From NCBI GenBank assembly GCA_012931725.1, contig CM022955.1:14428137-14492136 (forward strand): a stretch of 64,000 bases of DNA, read 5' to 3'. The notes beneath the pieces are model-generated. The model was not told where the DNA came from, did no database searches, and saw only the letters and a list, made by a program, of their open reading frames with translations. The stretch is from Litsea cubeba. Lineage: Eukaryota; Streptophyta; Magnoliopsida; Laurales; Lauraceae. The translations under genes were made by a program, and so were the position numbers. Below are positions 1 through 8,637 of the stretch, piece after piece. Within the stretch, counting starts at the first letter, position 1. Every line of letters starts with the position of its first letter.

Positions 1-479
1 GTGCCATTTGTCCTGTCGATTTCTCGATCGATCGGGTAGAAATCACACTTTTTTTGGTTGACCGGTTGGAGATCAATGTTGATTTTGATACTCTTGATGA
101 TTGACCCGTGATTTTGAGGGATGTCAAAGGATTTGGCACATCAAAAGTATGAATTTTGAAAAATCTCAGGAGTCGGAAGCTTCAAATCTCAAAAAACGAC
201 GAAAAACAGGCCTTCCGGGGCCAACCTGACGATTCCGGGCTCCATGGTCGCCGGCCACCCTAGGGAGAATTTCCCCCTTTTTGTCCCGTTTTGCGGCCGT
301 TTTTGATGTTTTTTTATTTTTTTTTCTTCTGTATTTTTTCTTAACAATTTTGATAATTTATTGGCCTGATTTCCCTGTAGAAAACTTGACAAGAATCCTT
401 GCATTTTGGAGTGCAAAGTTTCCAATCTTCCGGGAAAGCTGAAGACTTTGTCGCGTAGAGCTGCCGATTTTCCGTCAGA
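1..479. other. Unassigned leading segment
   Basis: No coding or RNA feature is recognised. The short minus-strand open frames have no recognisable domain and overlap the start of the degenerate repeat that follows. It is probably part of the same repeat-derived sequence. Confidence 0.3.
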
Positions 480-1165
480 AGTTGAAACTGGGACAAACGA
501 TGTCGGAATGACCTGAAATTTGGGGTGAAGCCTCTTGAGCAATAAATAAGACCAACCATAGGCTTTTTCTTGAGTTTTGAAGCCGTTTGGGGTCCTATTG
601 CCAGTAGACTTATTTTTATCGCGATGAAGATGTCGCGGCTTGATGTGCGGTCAACTGATGTCCGATTGACTTGAGTTTTGACAGGGAACCTATTGGAGTC
701 ATTTTAAGATGATCCATAGGCTACGTCTTAGAAACCATGGTCCCGGGGAGCTTCACCGCCAAGAGGACTGATTTGGCTTCCGAGCGTTAAAGTATGGTCA
801 AATGTTGTTGAAATGACCTGAAATTCGACATGTAGCCCTTTGTAAGCATTTTGAAACCGTTCATATGCTCTTTTTGATGAGTGATGGCCTCGATGGTTCT
901 CTCCGCCGAGAGGCTTGATTTAGCTGTTCGAGGGTTGATGTAGGGTCAAACGTTGTTGGTTTGACTTAGAACTTGACGTGGAGCCTTTTGGATGTATTTT
1001 GATACCATCCACAGGCTCTAATCGAAGATTTGGTGTCTCCGATGCTTTCGCCGCCGAAAGCTCCTTTTCAGTTGCCGGAGAAGCGAAGTTAGGCCAAATT
1101 ATTTTGAAATGGCCCGAAACTTCTTATGTATTCCTCTTTTGGCTGTCTTGAAGGATCTTGTAGTT
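480..1165. repeat. Degenerate ~150-bp tandem repeat
   Basis: A motif of the type gttgaaatgacctgaaatt, followed by a version of 'gtagcctttt...gataccatccataggct' and then 'gccgccgaaaggct', recurs near 493, 650, 800, 945 and 1092, so the period is about 145-155 bp. The copies are diverged, with many substitutions and small indels. Open frames across them do not stay in one frame, so it is treated as non-coding. The origin is unknown; it could be LTR or UTR material of an old element. Confidence 0.55.
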
Positions 1166-1285
1166 TTTGTTTGATTCTGACAAGATTTGATTTTTTGGAA
1201 GTAGCATTGTCTATTTATGGCAGGTTGCGACTTCATGCAGCTTTTTGGATCTTGAAGAAGTAAAATGACATTTTTAGTGTCAACA

Positions 1286-1560
1286 CCTTCTCCCTCTCCC
1301 TCCCTCTCTCTATTTCTCTCTCTATCTCCCTCACTCCCTCTCCCTGTCGCTTTGCACTCTACCCTCCCGCGCGCCTGAGCTGCCACCGAAAATCTCTCTC
1401 TCGCTCCCTGTGCCGGAGCCGCCCCTCGGTCTCTCTCTCCCCCTCCAGCCCTCTCTCTATTTCTCTCTCTCCCTCACTCCCTCTCACTCTGCCTCTCTAT
1501 TTCTCTCTCTCCCTCCCTCCCTCCCTCCCCCTCTCGCTCTGCACTTTGCCCTCCCGCCCC
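1286..1560. repeat. CT-rich low-complexity tract
   Basis: Long runs built from ctctctctc and ctccctc units on the plus strand. Such pyrimidine tracts are common in plant 5' UTRs. The minus-strand frame across it (Arg/Glu-rich) is a product of composition. Confidence 0.8.
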
Positions 1561-2373
1561 AAGATCCTGTGTTCGTCGGATTCTAGACCGGATTCGCTTG
1601 AATCTGTGTAGTTGCTGTGACATTGGCCGATTTGCTGTGCTTCCTCCCTTTCCAAACCGACCATCGCCTCTTGCTACTTGTCAGAAGGAGAAATCCACTT
1701 CTGGGTTTTTTTGACTTGCGTGTAATTTTTTTTCTGCTCTGTTCCATGCTTTCTGTTTACATTTTAATTCGACAATATACACTTCTTTTACATGTGTGAC
1801 ACTGATGAAACTCTTTATAACACCTTGAATATCCAAATCATATGAGAGGGAAGGACAGGACAGTTTGCGGTAGCCTTAGGCGTCGCAGAAGCTTTGTTCA
1901 GCAACATATTTTAGCTGTTATAAAATCAAAAATGATTTGTGTATCAAGTTGGATCAACCGATCAAGCAACCGTTGTGGAAATACTAGAGATCAAAATCTT
2001 TGATCCCCTAATTCACTCTTTAAAATCTGAGGGCTACGATGGACATGACCCTGATCCTGGAACTACAACAAGGATGGCTTTGGTCAACCTAGGATAAATG
2101 TTTTACTTGGTTAATTTTGAATCCTTTCTCTTCTTACATGGTCTCTTTTCCCAGCCAAAAAGAAAAGCATGGGTCTCTTTGAGTAAGAGGATTGTTTGTT
2201 TCCCTTTTAGAGAGACTTTCCCAGCTACTTTAGGAAACTTAACTTATAGAGAACAAGATTGTTTTTTCCACACTGTTAGGCCCATTTTCCTGGAATCTGA
2301 ACAGTCAATAGGGCACATGATTCTCATCTATCACCATGTCTAGTTTCACCCAGACTTTTCTAACATGCACAAG
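1561..2373. other. Intergenic, nothing recognised
   Basis: The sequence after the CT tract looks like UTR or intron, with mixed composition and T-rich stretches. The short plus-strand frames at 1617-1799 and 2098-2343 have no recognisable domain and no supporting context. The last five bases before the next element (2374-2378) are its target duplication. Confidence 0.4.
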
Positions 2374-2378
2374 TTGAC
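2374..2378. repeat. Target site duplication TTGAC, left copy
   Basis: TTGAC directly precedes the first TG of the left LTR. The same five bases follow the right LTR at 8633-8637. A 5-bp duplication is standard for LTR retrotransposon integration and fixes both element boundaries. Confidence 0.95.
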
Positions 2379-3277
2379 TGTAGGTGCAGAAAATTATGAC
2401 CCACAATAAGAGGGTGCCTTACAGGACTTATCCGGGAAGATGATGGTGTCTGGATGTCTGGGTGTCGTCCGAAAGCCTGAAAGAAAGTAGCAAACGGTCA
2501 GAGGACCCTGGCCTGAGCGGCGCAAGGCTCTCCGATGCCAAAGTCAGTATGTGAACTGGAACAATGGAAGGAGAGGGAGAAGAGAGACAGAGTAAGGGCT
2601 CTGGATATGAGATTATGCGTACCTTTGATGGTGGTATGAGTCTCTATTTATAGAGTGTGGAACGTATCTTTTGGGAGATATTTTGGTGTGGGTCCCGCGA
2701 TTTGACTGGGGAGTCATGATCAGACCACATTGCATTTAATTGAGGTCCAATCCAGCCCACTGTGCATTAAATGCCCGTCGGGTCAGCCCACATCGCATTT
2801 AATGCACATCTTGTTGGGCCAGATCCTGTTGGGCGCCTTTGGCGGTAGGGGTACCAGTGGATCTGCCCTCGGGCCCTGCCCTGATGTGGCTTCAGCCGCT
2901 GGATGGGATTCTGTCAGGGATCTGGCGAAGATCGTGGGCGGCTGGATGTCGCCTGTCCCGCCAGCTCGTGCCCCTGTCCCTCCACGTGCCTGATGACGTG
3001 GGGGGGAAGAGGGGCGCAAGTGAAGGTTCTATCTTGCTTCGGCCTCTGTCCCGGCCTCTTCAGCCGAGGTGGAGCTCCTTGCCGAGGTGACGCCCGAGGA
3101 GGGCCAGTTCGGCGCTAAGGGCACGGAGATGCTTGAGTTCGGCCGAGGCCCTCATCCTGGTAGCCTGGGTGAGCCGGGTGCCACGTGGATGGCACGCTGA
3201 TGGCACGTGAGAATGCTTAGCCTCATCTGATGGCTGCGATTAACTTAATCCTGTGGTTCTGGAAATCTCCCCACACA
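2379..3277 (-). repeat. LTR (3' LTR of the minus-strand element)
   Basis: An 899-bp long terminal repeat from TGTAGGTGCAG to CTCCCCACACA with canonical TG...CA ends. Compared with the right LTR it has two substitutions (one near 2720, one near the gtaccag at 2852) and one missing G in the ggtaggggtacc run. A TATA-like palindrome, ctctatttatagag, lies at 2642-2655. Confidence 0.96.
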
Positions 3278-3300
3278 ATTGCCCCCTAGCTTTTGACCTC
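3278..3300 (-). promoter_or_regulatory. Polypurine tract for plus-strand priming
   Basis: Read on the minus strand, the bases just before the 3' LTR are aaagctagggggcaatt, a purine-rich run directly abutting the TGTG start of the LTR. This is the expected position and composition of the primer for second-strand synthesis in an LTR element. It confirms the minus orientation. Confidence 0.7.
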
Positions 3301-3420
3301 TGAAGTGTGCTAGCCTTTAGGGGTTGAAAGCTAGAAGAATCCGTCCGGGGATGTGGCGATCGTCGTCTGGTGTCGCTTCAACTGCTCTGAATCCATAAAT
3401 GCTCTGTCTTGCCTGTAGTG

Positions 3421-4883
3421 GGAAGCGAGTCGACGGCTACACGCGTCGCCTCTTCACTGATTGCGGTATCCGCCGGGATCCCTGTGAACGATCCAGTTGC
3501 GAGCCGAGCTGCATCCGGTTCCGAGTCGTCTACTTCAAGTTCGGAACCGTCAAACCTAGCGGCCAAGTTTAGGCGGGGGTCTTCTTAGTCTGCGACGCCA
3601 TCTTCTGCCAGCACCCGCGCTGCCTCGATCTCGGGAGGTGCTGACGCTACTTCAGCTTCTGCTCCTGCTTCTGCTACTCCTGCTCCTGCTTCTGCTCCTG
3701 CTCCGAGTGCGGGAGTGCGGTGATGCTTCGTCGGAGCGCCCGAGGGAGGGGTCCCCGCCTAGAAAGAAGTCCAAGGCTGGGGAGACGGACTCGGGGGCTG
3801 AACAGCCTCCGAAGAATAAGGCCCCTGGGCGGGCCCCCGGAGCCAAGACTCCTATTGAGAAGAGCGCGCAGGTCAGCAAGCCGACCGGTGGAGCGACCCG
3901 CGAGCTGACGATCTCGGTGGGGCAAGGGTCTGGATCGGCCTCCGGACCCCGGAGTGCCCCAGCGCCATGGAGGCCGAGGATGAAGACAGCCCGGTGAGCC
4001 CCTGAAAGTCGAGGACCGGCTATTGGGGAATGCCGAGGTGAACGGAGCTTTCGCCAAGGTCTGTGCTCTGCCAAGAGACATGGAGACGCACGAGATGGTC
4101 TCGGCGATCCAGGCTGATCTTCTGGTAAGTGTTTGCAACGCTTTTCTTCATTCTTCAAGTGTCTTGGTTGAACCTGACCTTCTGTTTCCTTTTGCAGAAC
4201 GTGCAGGGCTCCTGACCGTGGTGGGAAGGAGCGATAAGAACGCGACGCGGGTTACTCGGCTGGAGTCTGAGAGGGACAAGCTGAAGAGGGAGCTGGAAGA
4301 TTCGCGGAAAGGAGTGGAGGGGATGAAGAGGCCCAGCGCTGAAGAGGCTGCTCGGCTGGCATCGGCTCTGGCTGATGCCGCCGAGCTTACGTCAAAGGCG
4401 AGGTCTGGGCGAGGAACAAGAAGACCGCCGAACTGGAGTCTGCGTGGGGAAGTGCTGGCTGGACGAGCGGAAACGGAAAGGTTGAAGACGGCGAACGCCG
4501 AGCTGGAGAAGGAAAAGGGCTCTCTTCAGGCCGAGGCCCGGTCCGCCGTCCTGTTCGAGGAAGGATGCCTGGCCGCACTGAGACGTGCGGGGGCTCCTGA
4601 GCCGAGCTCCGCTCCTGCAGCCGAAAATGCCCCAGTTGGAGCTCCTGCAGTGGTTCATGCTCTGGGAGATGCTCCAGCTGCCCCGGTCTTGAGCGGTGCC
4701 CCGGTCGCCAGTGATGCTTCTGCCGTGCCTCAGGGTGAGGCCTCCTCTACCCCTGGAGCAAATGAGGCTCTGGTCGAAGAATCTCCTGCCAGCGACGCTC
4801 CCAGCGAGGTCGCCGTTTCGGCCGAATCCACTGGTCCAGCAGATTCGCTGATCCACTTAGTTGAGTCGCCGAAGCCACAGTAG
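3421..4883 (+). pseudogene. Decayed spliced antisense gene in TR-GAG element (coiled coil, Ala/Pro-rich C-terminus)
   Basis: Opposite in strand to gag. A 3' splice site (tgcctgtag) near 3419 opens a Ser/Ala-rich frame broken by a TAG near 3585 and a frameshift near the Ser/Ala/Pro microsatellite at 3655-3708. A Lys/Arg-rich segment follows to 3997. From about 4012 the frame resembles the conserved segment that precedes an intron in Tat antisense genes. The likely intron is 4125-4197 (gtaagt...tttgcag, 73 bp). After it comes a coiled coil (LESERDKLKRELEDSRKG), then an Ala/Pro-rich tail ending at 4883. Unspliced, 4023-4883 reads open for 286 codons; splicing at those sites gives a stop within six codons. 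Extra antisense genes are known in Tat/Ogre gypsy elements; their function is not established. Confidence 0.65.
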
Positions 4884-4967
4884 CCGGGCTCCTCTTTATT
4901 TGTCTTTCTTGGCCGAATTGCCTTGCGCCGGGGTATGAGGGGTTTATAAACCCGGACTTTAGGAAAC

Positions 4968-5500
4968 GGCCGAGTGTATGGACTCCAGACCATTCCCAGG
5001 GCGGTAGACCCTTGTAGAGTGGGATGAAACCCTGATTAGGAATTGGCCGAGTGTCCGAACTCGAGGCCTTTTCCAGGGCTGTTATCCCTTGAGTGTGTTC
5101 CAAACACGGGGACTTTAGGAAAGGCTGAGTGTAGGAACTCGAGGCCATTTCCAGGGCGTATGTACCCAAAGCGTGTCCAAGACACGGGGGCTTTAGGAAA
5201 GGCTGAGTGTAGGAACTCCAGGCCATTTCCAGGGCGTAGAGCCTTGATTGTGTCCAAGACACGGGGCTTTAGGAGAGGCTGAGTGTAAGAACTCCAAGCC
5301 ATTTCCAGGGCGTAGAGCCTTGATTGTGTCCAAGACACGGGGCTTTAGGAAAGGCTGAGTGTAAGAACTCCAAGCCGTTTCCAGGGCGTAGAGCCTTGAT
5401 TGTGTCCAAGACACGGGGCTTTAGGAAAGGCTGAGTGTAAGAACTCCAAGCCATTTCCAGGGCGTAGAGCCTATGCTGCCGGAGTCGACCAGAGGACAGA
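4968..5500. repeat. Tandem repeat, ~76-bp unit, about seven copies
   Basis: Units such as ggctgagtgtaagaactcc, then ccatttccagggcgtagagcc and ttgtgtccaagacacgggg, repeat with period 76-78 bp starting near 4968, 5043, 5122, 5199, 5277, 5353 and 5429. The middle copies are almost identical and the outer ones diverged, as expected from unequal exchange. Two more related units lie at about 5636-5755. The array sits between the 3' ends of the two convergent genes of the TR-GAG element. Confidence 0.9.
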
Positions 5501-5873
5501 TTGCCCTTGGCCGAAATGGCTGGCTTCGGCCGAGACGAGCTGCTTGTGCCGAAGTGGAGTCGTCATTCCGGCTGTGGAAGCGTGAGCTCGGCAATGATCC
5601 TTGAGGGGCGTAAAAACCCGAAGTTTAGGAATCCGGCCGAGTGTCCGAACTCGAGGCCTTCTCCAGGGTCCAAGACCCGGAGCTTTAGGAAACGACCGAG
5701 TTTGGGCTCGAAGCCTTTTCCAGGGCGGTAGACCCTTGTAGCCGAAGTCGGTCAAAGAGAGATGACAGATTGATGGCGGGGCGAAAGCTATTTCCATTGA
5801 TTCAGAGATTCATTACATCTTTTAGAAATTGAATTTCTCGGGATACAGATGGATACAGAGGACGCCAGATGGA
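5501..5873. other. Non-coding spacer downstream of gag with two diverged repeat units
   Basis: Between the main 76-bp array and the gag stop codon. It holds two diverged units at about 5636-5755 and otherwise no domain. It is the shared 3' region of gag (minus) and the antisense gene (plus). Confidence 0.6.
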
Positions 5874-7637
5874 TCACGTAATGATCTTCTCCGAATCCTC
5901 ACTGTCTGGAACCTGTGCCGCGCTCTGGTGAACTCGGCCCTCGCTGCCGCCGGCATCTCCTGCCTCAACGAACTCTGGAATATGGCCCTCTTCGGCCAGC
6001 TTCTCCAGATACCACTGCAGAGAGTTGCAGTCTTCGGTCCTGTGCCCGTTGCCCCTATGGAAGGAGCAGTAGAGCTTGCTTCGGGCGCCTGAGGTGGGCT
6101 CATTCAGCATGGGCGGAGGGTACTTGAAGAACGGCTTGGACCTGATCTTGGTCAGGATGCGGTAGATCGGCTCCTTGAAGACGACGTTGACGCTCTGACT
6201 GGCGCTGGAGGAAGGTCTGGGCTTCCAGGTGCCCCCAGACCTGGACGACGAAGGCTTCGCCGAACTGGAGACCCAGGCTTGCTCGGGCTCCTGCTTCTGG
6301 GAGGGCCTCCCGCCTCTTTGCCGAGGCTGGCCATTCTTCTGTTCGGGCTCTGGGTGCCCGTCCTGATCCTTAGCTCGGATCTCGTCCTCCTCCCGGGCGA
6401 TGAAGCGCTTCACCCGGGACATCAATTCTGACATGGACTCTGGGGTGTCCCCGGCCAAGTCCTTTCGCAAGTCGATGCCGGGGATCAGGGCATGCTGGAA
6501 GGCGTAGATGGCTATCCCCTCCCTTGCGCCCTCGATCTGGCTGTAGACCGCCCAAAATCGGTGGGTGAACTTGGCGAGAGTCTCGCCCTGTTTCATTCTC
6601 AGGGCGATGAGGTCCCCTTCCTTCTTGGGGACGACGGTGTAGGCCTGGAACTTCTTCAGGAAGGAGAGCTGGAGCTCCTTCCAACTGGAGACCGACTGCT
6701 CCGGGAGAGAGCAGAACCACTTCAGGGGGAGGTCACCCAAGCTGGAGGAGAAGATTTTACAGTTTAGGTGACCCTCGTTTCCCCAGATGGACATCTTCTG
6801 GGAGAAGTGTCGGAGGTGTGCGGATGGGTCGGACAGTCCGTCATAGGGGACGAACCGCGGGACGGAGAACTTCTTGGGCAAGGGGGTGTGCTCGATCTCT
6901 TTGGTGAAGGGAGAGCCCCCGAGATCAGTGTGGCCACAGAGCTGCTTCTGGTCCCGCATCTCCAAGTTGTGCTGTAGAGCCAATCTGACGCGTTTGTCAA
7001 ATCGCTCTTGCTCGTCGTCCTTCTCTGGAGTCTGAGCTCGGTGCTTTCGCTTGGGATGGCTCGGGCTACGATGGCTATGAGGTCGGCCATCGCAGCTATG
7101 GTGACTACGGCTGTTGCTCGAGCCTTCGTCACGAATCTGGCTCCGTTTCTGGTCCAGATGAGGTCTGAGGTCCTCACGAGGAGGCTGGGCTGCCCTGCTG
7201 GGAGCGTCCTTCTTTTTCCCTTGAGGCTCAGAGACCTCTCTCAAGGAGGCAGTTTGCACTGCCTTCAGCTGCTGCTGGAGCTCGCGAATCATCCGTTCTT
7301 GCTTCTGGAGTTGCTTCTGGAGGAGGGCAGCTTCAGGAACCTCTCCTGGGGGTTGAGCGTGGCGCGTTTCTCCTACGGCCACGGCTTTGTCCTTCCGGGG
7401 ACGCTCATGCTGACGATCTCTGCGTCCGGGTGGCGCGACCTCTTCTGGTGAGATCGAGGCCTCGAGTCCCTCTTGGAGTGGGAACTCGATAAAGAGCTGA
7501 GAGCCTATGCGGCCCTCGCCTGCAGTTGCGCCATGCACCGTACGGGAGCGTCCTTGGGGAGGGACGTCCGTTGGCGGTGGTGGCAGCTCGAGCGCTGCTC
7601 TTGAGGATCCTACGCCCTTCTTAGCTTTCGGAGGCAT
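5874..7637 (-). CDS. gag: Retrotransposon Gag polyprotein (intact, 587 aa)
   Basis: The capsid protein that packages the element's RNA in cytoplasmic particles. The frame is open further upstream, but the first sensible Met (MPPKAKKG) lies at 7637, just downstream of the primer site; upstream codons fall in PBS and LTR. Order: Pro/Arg-rich N-terminus, a Gln-rich helix near residues 100-135, a basic Arg/Ser/His segment, then the Ty3/gypsy gag domain (about 245-420) with FVPYDGLSDPSAHLRHF and the typical WKELQLSFLKKFQ. Near the C-terminus CSFHRGNGHRTEDC is the zinc-finger-like motif usual in Tat-side gags. No stop or frameshift. The protein ends without any protease or polymerase continuation. 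Confidence 0.93.
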   Translation of the reverse strand: MPPKAKKGVGSSRAALELPPPPTDVPPQGRSRTVHGATAGEGRIGSQLFIEFPLQEGLEASISPEEVAPPGRRDRQHERPRKDKAVAVGETRHAQPPGEVPEAALLQKQLQKQERMIRELQQQLKAVQTASLREVSEPQGKKKDAPSRAAQPPREDLRPHLDQKRSQIRDEGSSNSRSHHSCDGRPHSHRSPSHPKRKHRAQTPEKDDEQERFDKRVRLALQHNLEMRDQKQLCGHTDLGGSPFTKEIEHTPLPKKFSVPRFVPYDGLSDPSAHLRHFSQKMSIWGNEGHLNCKIFSSSLGDLPLKWFCSLPEQSVSSWKELQLSFLKKFQAYTVVPKKEGDLIALRMKQGETLAKFTHRFWAVYSQIEGAREGIAIYAFQHALIPGIDLRKDLAGDTPESMSELMSRVKRFIAREEDEIRAKDQDGHPEPEQKNGQPRQRGGRPSQKQEPEQAWVSSSAKPSSSRSGGTWKPRPSSSASQSVNVVFKEPIYRILTKIRSKPFFKYPPPMLNEPTSGARSKLYCSFHRGNGHRTEDCNSLQWYLEKLAEEGHIPEFVEAGDAGGSEGRVHQSAAQVPDSEDSEKIIT

Positions 7638-7710
7638 GGCTTCTGAGAAGATGAGGTTAAGAAAGATTGTTTGGGAAGATTTGGAGAAGGTTGGGAAGGC
7701 TGGGATATTG

Positions 7711-7730
7711 CTTTCCCACAGACGGCGCCA
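7711..7730 (-). promoter_or_regulatory. tRNA primer binding site
   Basis: Two bases inside the right LTR, the minus strand reads TGGCGCCGTCTGTGGGAA, the form found at the primer site of many plant Tat-side gypsy elements. It defines the right LTR as the 5' LTR and the minus strand as the element's sense strand. Confidence 0.88.
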
Positions 7731-7732
7731 AT

Positions 7733-8632
7733 TGTAGGTGCAGAAAATTATGACCCACAATAAGAGGGTGCCTTACAGGACTTATCCGGGAAGATGATGG
7801 TGTCTGGATGTCTGGGTGTCGTCCGAAAGCCTGAAAGAAAGTAGCAAACGGTCAGAGGACCCTGGCCTGAGCGGCGCAAGGCTCTCCGATGCCAAAGTCA
7901 GTATGTGAACTGGAACAATGGAAGGAGAGGGAGAAGAGAGACAGAGTAAGGGCTCTGGATATGAGATTATGCGTACCTTTGATGGTGGTATGAGTCTCTA
8001 TTTATAGAGTGTGGAACGTATCTTTTGGGAGATATTTTGGTGTGGGTCCCGCGATTTGACTGGGAAGTCATGATCAGACCACATTGCATTTAATTGAGGT
8101 CCAATCCAGCCCACTGTGCATTAAATGCCCGTCGGGTCAGCCCACATCGCATTTAATGCACATCTTGTTGGGCCAGATCCTGTTGGGCGCCTTTGGCGGT
8201 AGGGGGTACCAGCGGATCTGCCCTCGGGCCCTGCCCTGATGTGGCTTCAGCCGCTGGATGGGATTCTGTCAGGGATCTGGCGAAGATCGTGGGCGGCTGG
8301 ATGTCGCCTGTCCCGCCAGCTCGTGCCCCTGTCCCTCCACGTGCCTGATGACGTGGGGGGGAAGAGGGGCGCAAGTGAAGGTTCTATCTTGCTTCGGCCT
8401 CTGTCCCGGCCTCTTCAGCCGAGGTGGAGCTCCTTGCCGAGGTGACGCCCGAGGAGGGCCAGTTCGGCGCTAAGGGCACGGAGATGCTTGAGTTCGGCCG
8501 AGGCCCTCATCCTGGTAGCCTGGGTGAGCCGGGTGCCACGTGGATGGCACGCTGATGGCACGTGAGAATGCTTAGCCTCATCTGATGGCTGCGATTAACT
8601 TAATCCTGTGGTTCTGGAAATCTCCCCACACA
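7733..8632 (-). repeat. LTR (5' LTR of the minus-strand element)
   Basis: A 900-bp partner of the left LTR with the same TGTAGG...CCACACA ends. As the 5' LTR it should supply the promoter: the palindromic TATA-like ctctatttatagag is at 7996-8009. It is followed directly by TTGAC at 8633-8637. Confidence 0.96.
7996..8009 (-). promoter_or_regulatory. Putative TATA box of the 5' LTR
   Basis: ctctatttatagag reads CTCTATAAATAGAG on the element's sense strand, a good plant TATA element mid-LTR. Because the site is palindromic it could serve either strand; the copy in the 3' LTR could drive the antisense gene. Confidence 0.6.
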
Positions 8633-8637
8633 TTGAC
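8633..8637. repeat. Target site duplication TTGAC, right copy
   Basis: Matches 2374-2378 exactly and closes the TR-GAG insertion. Confidence 0.95.

Larger units (their letters stand above)
2379..8632 (-). mobile_element. Complete gag-only LTR retrotransposon (TR-GAG type)
   Basis: This 6.25-kb element is bounded by two near-identical LTRs and a TTGAC duplication. The primer binding site and gag place it on the minus strand, so the right LTR is the functional 5' LTR. The interior holds one intact gag but no protease, RT, RNase H or integrase, so it must be mobilised by another element's enzymes. The other half of the interior carries a decayed spliced gene on the opposite strand and a 76-bp tandem repeat. 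The LTRs differ at about three positions in 900 bp by eye, so insertion is recent. Gag-only elements with antisense genes fit the Tat/Ogre side of Ty3/gypsy; exact family unknown. Confidence 0.93.

Noticed and set aside
3652..4158. 168- and 154-codon minus-strand frames
   Set aside because: Shadows of the GC-rich antisense gene on the plus strand; Arg/Ser runs come from the gct/cct microsatellite.
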